From positions 1 to 64,000 of the forward strand of contig JALGVJ010000008.1 in assembly GCA_029838195.1 (NCBI GenBank): a stretch of DNA of 64,000 bases, given 5' to 3'. The stretch is from Promethearchaeota archaeon. GTDB taxonomy: Archaea; Asgardarchaeota; Lokiarchaeia; Sigyniarchaeales; SOKP01. Positions 45,929 to 55,147 of the stretch are shown here, one piece after another (the first letter of the stretch is position 1; each line of letters begins with the position of its first letter). Both the position numbers and the translations under genes were made by a program. Below the pieces are notes generated by a model. The model was not told where the DNA came from and did no database searches. It was given only the letters and a program-made list of their open reading frames with translations.

Positions 45929-46242
45929 GTCGTTAATTGCCTCCCAAATAAAGATAGCATCGAATTAATAATACGGTTTTCAGTTCTCCCCAAAATAAAT
46001 TTCCTAGATTTGGGTATTCCAAATATCATGTTAAATTATTATAATCAATAACACTTGGTTCTTTAACTATTTAATATTTTAGAATTTGAAAAAGAAGTAA
46101 AAATAACATTAATGTAAATTAAAAAAACCACGATTTGCTGAGTACTCATTTAAAATTAAAATTTTGCTTAAACCATACTAAGAGAAGAGAAGGTAAAAAA
46201 TATCATTAAACAATTTTTATTTTTTTCTTATTTCTATATATT
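45929..46242. other. Intergenic region
   Basis: This 314-nt AT-rich spacer lies between two minus-strand genes. Nothing recognisable was seen. Confidence 0.3.
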
Positions 46243-47292
46243 TTAGATTTTATCCAAGTTATATTGGATTTTTTTAAGAGCTTTATCCTCCGTTACATTC
46301 CAATCGTAAAAAGGATTTATCATGGGATTGATTTCTGCAATTACTTTTTCAAAACTTTTTTTTCTACCGAGTATCTGATGGAGCATTTTTCTATAATAAA
46401 TTAACTTCTTGGGTTCAGTTTCTATATTCATATCATTAATGAGAAAAACTCCATAGCTTTCTTTATTATCGCCCCTTATTAAAGATTCTTCTAAATATAT
46501 AACAACATCATTTCCGCGCTTTAATTTTATTAATCTAATGGACGGAATGATATGACTTATATTGAAAAGATCTAATGTTTCCATGATCCGGTGTTCATAG
46601 TAATCTGGAAGAATGCTCAACACGTAAAAAGACGGTATTTTTTTTAAAATTTCCTTGCGCATGGTGTCATCTAAATCACAAGTATACAAATTAGATTCTT
46701 CTCGATCGCGTGATAATGTCTGTTTTATTACGCCGATACAATAATAATCTTTCGGTGATTCCCAATAAATTTTTCTAGGCGAACCAAGCGAATATTCAAT
46801 GAAATTTAGTCCTTTCTTCAGTTCCCTTCGAATAAACCGATCAAAATTGAAATCTTCTCCCTTTAAGGCCTCCTCCACTATTCTTCCTTGTAATATGCTT
46901 GGATGGATGATTTTATCCAACTTTTCATGAATGATCTTAATATCCTCTGTATAAGATGAGCCTATAATTGAAAACAAGTTAGTAAATTTATCTTGAAATA
47001 TTCTTGTTGAATTTATCACGAAAAAAGACTGCATGAGATTTAATCCATTAATTCGTGTTGCTTTTAGAGATAATGACGATTCTATGCGTTCAATCTGCCA
47101 AGGTATTGGAGATTGGATTGCTTTTGTTAAAAAAATAGGTCCTAAAAATCTAAAAGATAACGTTCTCAATTGTTCTAAATTGGATTCCGATAATTTTTGA
47201 GGAAATTTTATCTCATCATAAATGAGATTATTTTCCGTACAAAAAAAAAGTCCTAACAAGGGACTTATTTGTTTCATGGGTGATTCTTGCAT
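46243..47292 (-). CDS. Unrecognised protein, possible N-terminal longin-like region
   Basis: This 349-residue soluble protein starts SPLLGLFFCTENNLIYDEI and contains alternating strand and helix segments through about residue 130, vaguely like longin/roadblock domains. The rest has mixed alpha-beta character (DDVVIYL-type strands, YYRKMLHQILGRKK helix). I see no catalytic motif. The longin suggestion is weak. It diverges from the isomerase-like gene at 47492, with a palindrome between them. Confidence 0.5.
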   Translation of the reverse strand: MQESPMKQISPLLGLFFCTENNLIYDEIKFPQKLSESNLEQLRTLSFRFLGPIFLTKAIQSPIPWQIERIESSLSLKATRINGLNLMQSFFVINSTRIFQDKFTNLFSIIGSSYTEDIKIIHEKLDKIIHPSILQGRIVEEALKGEDFNFDRFIRRELKKGLNFIEYSLGSPRKIYWESPKDYYCIGVIKQTLSRDREESNLYTCDLDDTMRKEILKKIPSFYVLSILPDYYEHRIMETLDLFNISHIIPSIRLIKLKRGNDVVIYLEESLIRGDNKESYGVFLINDMNIETEPKKLIYYRKMLHQILGRKKSFEKVIAEINPMINPFYDWNVTEDKALKKIQYNLDKI

Positions 47293-47377
47293 TCTAATAT
47301 TATATAATATTTATAATTGAATGGATTATTTTCCCTATTCTTTTAATATTAAGGGATTTAAATCATAAAATATTTTT

Positions 47378-47397
47378 TTTAACCATGCATGGTTTAA
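47378..47397. promoter_or_regulatory. Palindrome between divergent genes, candidate operator
   Basis: AACCATGCATGGTT (47381-47394) is a perfect 14-bp palindrome, extendable by three pairs each side with one mismatch, directly followed by the TATA-like TTTAAATA. Its position between two divergent genes suits a regulator site. Confidence 0.4.
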
Positions 47398-47491
47398 ATA
47401 TCTTAATTTTCTTTATTTTCCCCATAATCATTGCTTAATAGAGATCATTCATTTTTAATTAATAACTTTATCGCACCATGATAAAAATATT

Positions 47492-48331
47492 ATGATTTCA
47501 CGCCACAATTTAGCTTTAAATCAAGACTCGTGTAAGAATTTTCCGACGATAGAAGAATTTCTCAGAAAAACCAGATTTTTTACCCGTGTTGAGTTGAATT
47601 ATTATACATTAACCAAAAATTTTACACCGAATTTTAAATTGTCTGATCTTATTGAACTTCTTGAAATATTTAAAACTAAAGTCATAAGCCTTCATGGTTT
47701 GAAGGATTTTTCTCTTTCCTCTGATTATATCTTTACAACTACCATTTTACCTCAATTAAATGACATGATGAAGGCATGTTATAAATTAGAATGTGAAATG
47801 ATTATCGTTTATCCCTCAAAAATTGACCCGAAATTTTCCGAAACTCCCTTTTCTAAAGAAAAAATCATCCAAAGAACCCTAAAACGTTTATCAACTTTAT
47901 CTAAAATCGCTTGGAAAGAAGATATAAAGTTAGGATTTGAAATGTTAAGTGATGAAGATAGTTCTATTAAAACCCTAAAAGAAACTCAAGATGTTTTAAA
48001 TAATTTAACTACACGAGAGAATGTAGGGTATGTATTAGATATATTCCACCTTTACATGTCAAAAAGTAATCTTGATATATTAATTAAAGATATCAAGGAT
48101 CATGTTTTTTTAATTCAACTATGTGACTTTGAAGAAACTTCTATAGAAAATGCTGAAAAAGGAGAAAAAATTCATAGAATCTTCCCAGGGCAAGGAAAAT
48201 TTAATTTTAAAAATCTCTTTCGCTTATTAAAAAACCATGATTATAGTGGATTATTTTCCATAGAAGCAGATTGTGATAAGTGTGATTCTAAAATATTAAA
48301 GCAAGTTTATCAATTTTTAATGAATTTCTAA
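47492..48331 (+). CDS. Sugar phosphate isomerase/epimerase family protein
   Basis: This 279-residue AP_endonuc_2-type TIM barrel has VISLHGLKDFS, MIIVYPSKI, LGFEML (Glu), YVLDIFHLYMS (Asp, His), FLIQLCDFE and the C-terminal RIFPGQGKFNFKNL with SIEADC (Glu). It is more diverged than the one at 33589. A nucleoside hydrolase gene follows 160 nt downstream on the same strand, so a role in pentose or nucleoside-sugar use is possible (inference). Confidence 0.78.
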   Translation: MISRHNLALNQDSCKNFPTIEEFLRKTRFFTRVELNYYTLTKNFTPNFKLSDLIELLEIFKTKVISLHGLKDFSLSSDYIFTTTILPQLNDMMKACYKLECEMIIVYPSKIDPKFSETPFSKEKIIQRTLKRLSTLSKIAWKEDIKLGFEMLSDEDSSIKTLKETQDVLNNLTTRENVGYVLDIFHLYMSKSNLDILIKDIKDHVFLIQLCDFEETSIENAEKGEKIHRIFPGQGKFNFKNLFRLLKNHDYSGLFSIEADCDKCDSKILKQVYQFLMNF

Positions 48332-48490
48332 AAAAAATTAATATGGTTATTTCCAAAAAAAGTTCATCCCTTATCTTTCCAAATTTACCTTTTCTAGCGA
48401 TGAGCTTTTTTAAAATGAAATATTAACCAAAAACATGTCTATATAACATTTTGATCCTTCAGTATAAATTAAAAAAATGAACGAAATAAC

Positions 48491-49393
48491 ATGAAAAAAA
48501 TTCCCCTCATTCTTGATACGGATATTGGAACTGATATAGATGATACATGGGCTTTAGGTTTCATGTTACAATGCCCCGAATTTGATGTTAAATTGATAAC
48601 AACAACTTCTGATAATACTATTGAACGAGCCAAAATCGTTGCAAAATTTCTTGAATGCGCTGACCGAACTGATATTCCCATTGGAATAGGCCTTAATGAA
48701 AATCAGAAGAAAGTAAAACAACATGAATGGATAAAAGACTATGATTTATCTAGCTATCTCGGCACTATTCATGAAAATGGGGTTGAATCGCTCTGTTCCA
48801 CGATCATTCAATCTCCTGAACCTATTACGCTTATTGCAATTGGCCCCTTAGGAAACATCGCACGTGCGCTTAAAACTCACCCAGAAATTGCTAAAAATGC
48901 CCGATTCATAGGGATGCAAGGAAGCCTCCGAATCGGTTATGAAGGAAGACCTGGCCCGCATCCTGAATATAACGTGATTAGGAACGTGCAAGCTTGTAAA
49001 GAGGTTTTTCAAGCCCCTTGGGAAAAAACTATTACACCGCTCGATACATGTGGAAACATCATCCTCTCCGATGAGCGATTTGAAAGAGTCATGAATTCTA
49101 ATAACGTGATAATGGAATTAATAAAAGAAAATTTCATGATTTGGGCTAAAAAAACAAGAATGACCAAGAAAACCATTGAGCAGCGAAAAACATCTATATT
49201 ATTTGATACCGTGGCTATATATTTAGGATTTTCGGAAGAATTTCTTAATATTGAAGGATTAAACATTATAGTTACGGACAAGGGCATTACTGAAATAAAT
49301 GAAAATGGGAATCTAATACGATATGCTACCGATTGGACCAATTTAGAAGGTTTTAAAGACCTACTAGTAAATAGATTAATCCAAGATAATTGA
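48491..49393 (+). CDS. Nucleoside hydrolase-like protein
   Basis: This 300-residue protein has the calcium-binding signature DTDIGTDIDD at residues 9-18, the IGPLGNIARAL segment and HPEYNVIRNVQAC, matching inosine-uridine-preferring nucleoside hydrolases. It would split a ribonucleoside into base and ribose. The final His region of classical members is not obvious (TCGNIILSDE region differs), so the substrate may be different. Confidence 0.87.
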   Translation: MKKIPLILDTDIGTDIDDTWALGFMLQCPEFDVKLITTTSDNTIERAKIVAKFLECADRTDIPIGIGLNENQKKVKQHEWIKDYDLSSYLGTIHENGVESLCSTIIQSPEPITLIAIGPLGNIARALKTHPEIAKNARFIGMQGSLRIGYEGRPGPHPEYNVIRNVQACKEVFQAPWEKTITPLDTCGNIILSDERFERVMNSNNVIMELIKENFMIWAKKTRMTKKTIEQRKTSILFDTVAIYLGFSEEFLNIEGLNIIVTDKGITEINENGNLIRYATDWTNLEGFKDLLVNRLIQDN

Positions 49394-49802
49394 ACGAAAA
49401 AAGAGATGATGTTTTATATTTAGATCAACTCATTTTTAACCTTCTTATACAAAACGCTTTCAATAGCTCTCTTGATTGAAAAACATTCTCATTAAAATGG
49501 TTGATATTTAAAATTTTATTAAAAACTTTACAATAAGAGCTCAAAGATAAGTCATTAACCAAAATTCATGGAATTTTCTTTCATTTCCTAATATTTTTCA
49601 TGATGTAAAATGACACGAATTCACGAAAATAAGAATAACCTTAAAATTTCTTCTTTCCTTAAAAAAATGAAATTCGACAATTTTTTTAGCATTACCAAAT
49701 TAATACCCAAATTTTAATAATTTATCGAAATCTAAGAATTTATAACGTAAGAATTTTAATTTATAATATAAATGAATTGAAATTTCTTTTGGCAAAATCA
49801 CC
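49394..49802. other. Intergenic region with GTPase promoter
   Basis: This 409-nt AT-rich spacer carries a TATA-like TTTATAATATAAAT at about 49760-49773, 30-45 nt before the GTPase ATG, consistent with a short leader. Two TAAGAATTT copies lie nearby. No gene was seen. Confidence 0.35.
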
Positions 49803-50330
49803 ATGCCGCCCTCGTACGATTACACATTTAAGATTTTGTTGCTAGGAAATGCCACAGTGGGTAAAACATGCTTCACAAAGCGATATTGTTATAATATATT
49901 TAATCCATCTGAGCGATTGACTATTGGTGTGGATTTTCATGTTAAAACCATTGAATTAAAAGGAAGGAAAATCAAATTGCAGATATGGGACATAGGAGGA
50001 GAGGCTAGATTCCGATTTTTATTACCCACTTATTGCTTGGGAGCGAATGCGGCATTTTTATTATATGATATAACAAGGACATCAACATTAGAAAATGTTC
50101 ATGAATGGATTTCTATTGTTCGTCAAAAAGCAGGTCCCATTCCAATCATGCTCATTGGAGCTAAAATAGATCTCTCACCGAAGGAACGAGAAATCAGCCG
50201 AGAGTATGGCATCCAAATAGCAGAAAAAAATGATATTGCTGCTTTTGCCGAAATCAGTTCTAAAAATAATATAAATATAGACGAATCCTTCAACACGTTG
50301 ACAAGACTAACCTTAGAACGAACGGAATAA
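49803..50330 (+). CDS. Rab-like small GTPase with atypical G motifs
   Basis: This 175-residue Ras-superfamily GTPase has P-loop GNATVGKT (15-22), the switch I Thr40 in TIGVDF, G3 as WDIGGE (62-67), G4 as GAKID (119-123) and G5 as ISSK. The usual WDTAGQ and NKxD are changed: the catalytic Gln is Glu67 and the base-recognising Asn is Ala120. Hydrolysis and guanine selectivity could therefore be altered. No C-terminal Cys for prenylation is present. The gene for a winged-helix protein follows after 17 nt, suggesting a joint operon. Confidence 0.92.
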   Translation: MPPSYDYTFKILLLGNATVGKTCFTKRYCYNIFNPSERLTIGVDFHVKTIELKGRKIKLQIWDIGGEARFRFLLPTYCLGANAAFLLYDITRTSTLENVHEWISIVRQKAGPIPIMLIGAKIDLSPKEREISREYGIQIAEKNDIAAFAEISSKNNINIDESFNTLTRLTLERTE

Positions 50331-50347
50331 GAAGGAAGGGTGAGAAT

Positions 50348-51313
50348 TTGGAGGAGGAGAAATTTTTAATTTTGAGTCAGTTATTCGATTCCTTGGGGAT
50401 AATTGAAAAAGGTATTGAAAAAATTTATCATCACCTTTTAAAAAACAAGAAGATTGAGAATTTAAATGAAGTGTGTGGTCAATATGGGCTGTCCTTGAAG
50501 CGTGGATATAAAATATGCTCTGTCTTGAATGAGCTGGGCTTAGTATTAATTTATGATCGTCCCATGAAAATCCTGCTCCAATCCGATGTGATTCCCCTCT
50601 GGCAAGAAATCGTGAACTTACGGATTGAAAATCTTCAAAAAGAATTTCAAGAACAAAAAAAGAAATGCGAAATGAGTTTAGAAGAATTTTTCAAAGCTTA
50701 TGATTTAAAAGAAAAAGAAATTCAAGAACCCGTAGAATTTTATAATTTGAACATCCCTAATTTTTCAGAAATCCTTAGAAATTATAAAAATGCACTCAAA
50801 AAATGTTGTATTGCTTTAGGAATACATTATGAAAACCCTTTCGTGTCTCTCATTAGAGAAAAGGAGGGAAAACAACTTCAAGATATCCTATATTCTGAAA
50901 TTTTACCTGAATTGCATGAAATTAAAGAAAAAATTAAAAATTTAGATATAAAAATTGTAATTAACGAAGAATTGTTCCTTGAACTGATTCAGAGCAAGGA
51001 ATTTAAGATTCTCAACGAACTCATTACCCCTTTAAACATCAAATTCAAAAAAATTGAATTATGGATTACTGAATCCAATTTTAGCAATTTCTCCTTAACG
51101 GATGATGAATTAATTCAACCAAGCTTCGATCCTACCAATAAACTCATTGGATGTTATATTTCCAGAAATAAAAACATTTATCAAATCTTTTACGATAAAT
51201 TTAATGAACTATGTGAAAATGGTATCATCCTAGAAACGTATGCAAAATCTAAGGATATATTCGAATCTAAGCCCATTTCGAGTACAGATATCTTAACTTT
51301 AAGCCTTCTTTAA
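50348..51313 (+). CDS. TrmB-like winged-helix protein next to small GTPase
   Basis: This 321-residue protein has an N-terminal winged-helix region (KIYHHLLKNKKIENLNEVCGQYGLSLKRGYKICSVL NELGLV, about 20-65), as in TrmB/archaeal transcriptional regulators. A coiled-coil segment follows (about 85-125), and then an alpha-beta C-terminal part that may be a sensor domain. Start TTG 50348, preceded by GGTGA four bases upstream. It lies 17 nt downstream of the GTPase gene. The regulator call rests on the HTH pattern only; it could instead be a GTPase partner. Confidence 0.6.
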   Translation: MEEEKFLILSQLFDSLGIIEKGIEKIYHHLLKNKKIENLNEVCGQYGLSLKRGYKICSVLNELGLVLIYDRPMKILLQSDVIPLWQEIVNLRIENLQKEFQEQKKKCEMSLEEFFKAYDLKEKEIQEPVEFYNLNIPNFSEILRNYKNALKKCCIALGIHYENPFVSLIREKEGKQLQDILYSEILPELHEIKEKIKNLDIKIVINEELFLELIQSKEFKILNELITPLNIKFKKIELWITESNFSNFSLTDDELIQPSFDPTNKLIGCYISRNKNIYQIFYDKFNELCENGIILETYAKSKDIFESKPISSTDILTLSLL

Positions 51314-51603
51314 ATCTTTTATTAAGAGCTATTTATTAAATCGTTTTCTTCATGATTCTTAGCTCCTGGCTATCCCTACACGTGATTAAAAAGTTAAACG
51401 GCACGCACCTACCTTCTTTTTGGCTCCTAAAAAAGAGATTATTAATTCTCAAAACTTCACGCGCTAAAGATAATCAAGAAGGAGAAAAAAAAGCTTGCTT
51501 TCTTATTTCATGAATATTAACGACCGTGACAAAATTAAATATTCTAATTTCATCTCAAAATTTAAAATTTATAACAAAATTAAAGTTAAAAATTAATAAA
51601 AAA

Positions 51604-53139
51604 TTATTTATTAAGATTCTTTTTAAACTGCATAGCCTTCCGAAATTTTTTTAGCTGTTCACGTGGAGTCACGGTTGGCCGCTCATATCGCTTCAATTTT
51701 GATTTAATACCAAAAAGATATTTTGCAATATTCTTAAGTTTTTCAAGATCATAGCGCATCATCATTGTAATTGTCTCCATCTGAGGAGATCCTCCTCCAT
51801 GTAGCCCTCCCACTTGCATGAGTCCCGCAAGCTCGGAGACTGCAAGAGTTTCAATGCCTTTAAAGCATTTATAAATATTTTCGGGTTTAATCCTTGGATT
51901 TCTCTTCAAATATTTCATGGCTAATTCTCCCACCTCTTCTGAAAAGAAAGATCCTTCAAAAGGTAAGGTTGCTATTAATCCTCCAGAAAGATCCGCTAAA
52001 ATCTTATATTCTTCATAAATCATCTCTCCAGCTAACCTACGTCCCGCATTAGTAAGAATTTCATCGGGCACTTGCGTTCCTGAAGGCGCTTTTTCTGAAT
52101 GCTTTGCACTCGATTCTCCTGCCGCAAATACTAATTCGGCAGTTCCAATTAAATGAGATATTTTATCTTGAACATGAGACGCTTTCTCAATTCCATTATA
52201 TTCAGCAACCAAAGCAGCAGCGCTAGCTATAACCTCTGAAACTGCAGGCTTACAGCCTGTATAACTATGGCGATGATAATGTGCGAACATTAGTGCTAAA
52301 AATCCAGCATATGCTGTCTGGCGGGGATCTCCATTGCCGTTTAGAAAAACACGCTCATTGGGAACAAATACATCATCAAATATTATGTAAGTTTCCGCAT
52401 CACCCAATTTCCTGTTGGGCATATCAACATATTTGCTTTCGCGTTGATAAGCGGGACGTGTTAATAATTTAACCCCTTCCCAATCGCAAGGTAAAGCAAA
52501 GGCTACAGCATAATCTTTATCTTCTGGACCCATGTAGCGACATGGAACAACAATCATCTCATCGGCATAGGGCGTGTTAGTTATATTACATTTGCACCCA
52601 CGAACAATGATTCCATCCTCCCGAGTTTCTACGACTCGCAAGTAAAGATCTGGATCTTCTTGTTCGTGGGGTCTTTTTAATCGATCCCCTTTTACATCGG
52701 TTTGAGCACAGCTTGCAACTAAATCATTTTCTTGGAAAAATATCATGTATTTTTTAAACCGTTCATAATAGTCCGTACCAAGAGCTTCATCCATCTCATA
52801 GGTGATGACCGATAATGCATTCAAAGCATCAATGCCCATGCATCTTTGGATGCAACCACCTACTCTATGACATAACAAGCGAGTCATGAGCTGTTTTTTT
52901 AACAAATCTTCTTCACTTTGATGGATATGACAGAAACGATTTATTTTTTTACCGGTTAAATGCGAGGTTGCTATACAGAGATCTTCATATTCAGGGTCCT
53001 GGGCCCGATCAAATGTCTCTTTAATGATATTCATGCCCCCCTTTAGTCTTGGATCATCTCTTCCTACTATTTCTTCTCCGATATAGACATTTGGTTTCAT
53101 TTTATAGAGATCTTGAACATATTCTTTAAACGTGCGCAA
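51604..53139 (-). CDS. abfD: 4-hydroxybutyryl-CoA dehydratase
   Basis: This 511-residue member of the HpaB/acyl-CoA-dehydrogenase-like superfamily has all four cluster ligands of the clostridial [4Fe-4S] enzyme at a constant offset of three: Cys96, Cys100, His289 and Cys296 (C99, C103, H292, C299 in AbfD). These fall in GGCIQRCMG and YHRHSYTGC. It would dehydrate 4-hydroxybutyryl-CoA to crotonyl-CoA using FAD and the cluster, and may isomerise vinylacetyl-CoA. It is oxygen-sensitive in known cases. It diverges from a citrate/homocitrate-synthase-like gene across a region with inverted repeats. The pathway direction (fermentation or carbon fixation) cannot be told. Confidence 0.93.
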   Translation of the reverse strand: MRTFKEYVQDLYKMKPNVYIGEEIVGRDDPRLKGGMNIIKETFDRAQDPEYEDLCIATSHLTGKKINRFCHIHQSEEDLLKKQLMTRLLCHRVGGCIQRCMGIDALNALSVITYEMDEALGTDYYERFKKYMIFFQENDLVASCAQTDVKGDRLKRPHEQEDPDLYLRVVETREDGIIVRGCKCNITNTPYADEMIVVPCRYMGPEDKDYAVAFALPCDWEGVKLLTRPAYQRESKYVDMPNRKLGDAETYIIFDDVFVPNERVFLNGNGDPRQTAYAGFLALMFAHYHRHSYTGCKPAVSEVIASAAALVAEYNGIEKASHVQDKISHLIGTAELVFAAGESSAKHSEKAPSGTQVPDEILTNAGRRLAGEMIYEEYKILADLSGGLIATLPFEGSFFSEEVGELAMKYLKRNPRIKPENIYKCFKGIETLAVSELAGLMQVGGLHGGGSPQMETITMMMRYDLEKLKNIAKYLFGIKSKLKRYERPTVTPREQLKKFRKAMQFKKNLNK

Positions 53140-53589
53140 TTTTATTACCTTTTAAAATTTTAAAAAATTTGTTCTATAAATAGACTATTATTCATGAGAA
53201 AAAAAATCTAATGATTATAAAAGATTCGCCCTCATTAAAAAAAATTTTGAAAAACATTACAAAAAACATTTTTTTTTCCCTTGTTTTTAAAAACATGATC
53301 AATCAGAAGCCTTATAGAGAATTCTTCAAGAACATGAAAATTTAACAATGTTATAATAAACAAAGAAAAAATTACATGAATGAAAAAGATTCATCTAAAA
53401 AAATAAACAATAAAATATAAAAAACAAAAAAAATTAAACAAACTAAAATATCTCATGATTTTTATTAAAAGTATTAGAGAACTAATTTTATACACTTGGG
53501 TAATTAGTTCTTATTGAATGATAATATTATCACTATTCTTGAGGTAAAAATGAATAATGTAGAGAGAATTCAAAGGTGAAAAATTCTAT
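53140..53589. other. Divergent intergenic region
   Basis: This 450-nt spacer is extremely AT-rich up to about 53470, after which two inverted repeats lie before the synthase gene. No RNA gene or reading frame was seen. Confidence 0.4.
53478..53532 (+). promoter_or_regulatory. Inverted repeat around TATA plus 14-bp palindrome
   Basis: AGAACTAATT (53478-53487) and AATTAGTTCT (53502-53511) are perfect 10-bp arms around a 14-nt spacer containing the TATA-like TTATACACTT. TGATAATATTATCA (53519-53532) is a perfect palindrome eight bases later. They lie 58-112 nt before the synthase ATG. This looks like an operator region or a leader hairpin. Confidence 0.5.
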
Positions 53590-54948
53590 ATGGATAAACG
53601 AATTAGAATCTTAGACGTGACCAATAGAGATGGGGTACAGACGTCCCGGCTTGGCTTGGCTAAGATTGAAAAGACTGTATTAAATATTTTGCTAAATCAG
53701 ATGGGCGTATATCAATCTGAGATGGGCTTTCCCACGACCCTCCATGAAATCAACTATATTAATGCCAATTTAGAATTGGCACGCATGGGCGTTATAAAAC
53801 CCATGAAACTGAGTGGTTGGATTCGAGCTATCGCTTCAGATGTAGAAAAAGCAGTCGAGCTAACGCGCATTCGCCATCTTAATGTATCTATATCCACCTC
53901 AAAACAAATGATTGAGGGTAAGTTTCAAGGAAAATATAACGAAGAGGACGTTATCAAAATGATGGTCGAAGCCGTTAAATTAGCTAGAGACTATGGAATT
54001 AAGACTATTGGCGTAAACGCAGAAGATGCCTCGCGTACTTCAATGGAATTTTTAAAAAAGTTTGGAAATGCTGCTAAAAAAGCAGGAGCAGACCGATTCC
54101 GATATTGCGATACGCTTGGATATGAAAGTCCTTTTAGAATTCATTTTCGTTGTAAAGAATTGGCAAGAGAATTCGATATGCCTATTGAATTACACACGCA
54201 CAATGATTTAGGGATGGCTGTAGCGAATGCCGTGGAAGGAGCTAAAGGAGTGTTAGAAGAAGGACAAGATGCTTACATTAATACAACAGTAAATGGATTG
54301 GGAGAGCGGGCTGGAAATGCAGATTTAGTATCCGTCCTGTTAGCATTAAAATATGCCGCAGATTTTGATGAATTGGGCGCATTAGATCCTAACATTGATT
54401 TGAGTAAATCATGGCAAATTGCTAATTACGCTTCTCATTGCTTTGGCGTGCCTATTCCTGTCAATCAAGTAGGCGTTGGAGAAAATGCATTTGCCCATGA
54501 ATCCGGCATTCATGCGGATGGTGTTTTGAAACAAAGACATAACTATGAATTATATGACTATCGTGTCTTGGGAAGAGGAGAAAAAGTGTTCATCGAAACG
54601 GGACGCATGATAACAACGGGAGAGTATAGCGGAATCAAGGCATTTGAACATGTATTTAATAATTTTGGTTATACCTTTAAGAATGAAGAGGAAGCCAGAC
54701 AAATCTTAGAATTAGTCCGGTTTGCGAATGTAGAAAAACAACGTCCATTAGTAAAAGAAGAATTTTTATTTATTGCTCAATTTCCCAAAATTGCAGAAAC
54801 CATCCTTACGATTGTTCCTCCGAAAATCACGATCTATCGGCCATATATAGAGCATAAAATAAAACGTGAAGAGAAAAGGGAAAGTAGAGAAGTAAAAAAA
54901 ACAAAGAAACGAAAACAAATAAAAAAAGAAATTGAAATAAAGAAATAA
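53590..54948 (+). CDS. Homocitrate / Re-citrate / isopropylmalate synthase family
   Basis: This 452-residue HMGL-like TIM barrel has the catalytic NRDGVQ (Arg13, Asp14), metal-binding HTHNDLG (His202, His204), the NGLGERAGNADL segment and the GENAFAHESGIHADG region typical of homocitrate synthase and 2-isopropylmalate synthase. The TNRDGVQTSR opening resembles Re-citrate-synthase and NifV-like branches of anaerobes. No LeuA regulatory domain follows; instead there is a basic Lys/Glu-rich tail of about 35 residues. GGTGA precedes the ATG. An acetyl-CoA condensation is certain in type, but the 2-keto acid partner is not. Confidence 0.82.
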   Translation: MDKRIRILDVTNRDGVQTSRLGLAKIEKTVLNILLNQMGVYQSEMGFPTTLHEINYINANLELARMGVIKPMKLSGWIRAIASDVEKAVELTRIRHLNVSISTSKQMIEGKFQGKYNEEDVIKMMVEAVKLARDYGIKTIGVNAEDASRTSMEFLKKFGNAAKKAGADRFRYCDTLGYESPFRIHFRCKELAREFDMPIELHTHNDLGMAVANAVEGAKGVLEEGQDAYINTTVNGLGERAGNADLVSVLLALKYAADFDELGALDPNIDLSKSWQIANYASHCFGVPIPVNQVGVGENAFAHESGIHADGVLKQRHNYELYDYRVLGRGEKVFIETGRMITTGEYSGIKAFEHVFNNFGYTFKNEEEARQILELVRFANVEKQRPLVKEEFLFIAQFPKIAETILTIVPPKITIYRPYIEHKIKREEKRESREVKKTKKRKQIKKEIEIKK

Positions 54949-55147
54949 AAAATTTTTTTAAACATTCACTTCTTTTTAGACGGGGAATTAAAAATGTTCC
55001 CGCATGAGGAAAATTATTTTTATTAGAATCATTTTTCCTAACAAATCTTCATCCTAACATGTTATTTTCGATGGATCTAAATTTATAATCGTTTAAAATT
55101 ATTGAATAAATGAAGCTGCGAATTATAAAAAAAAATTAATTAAGATT

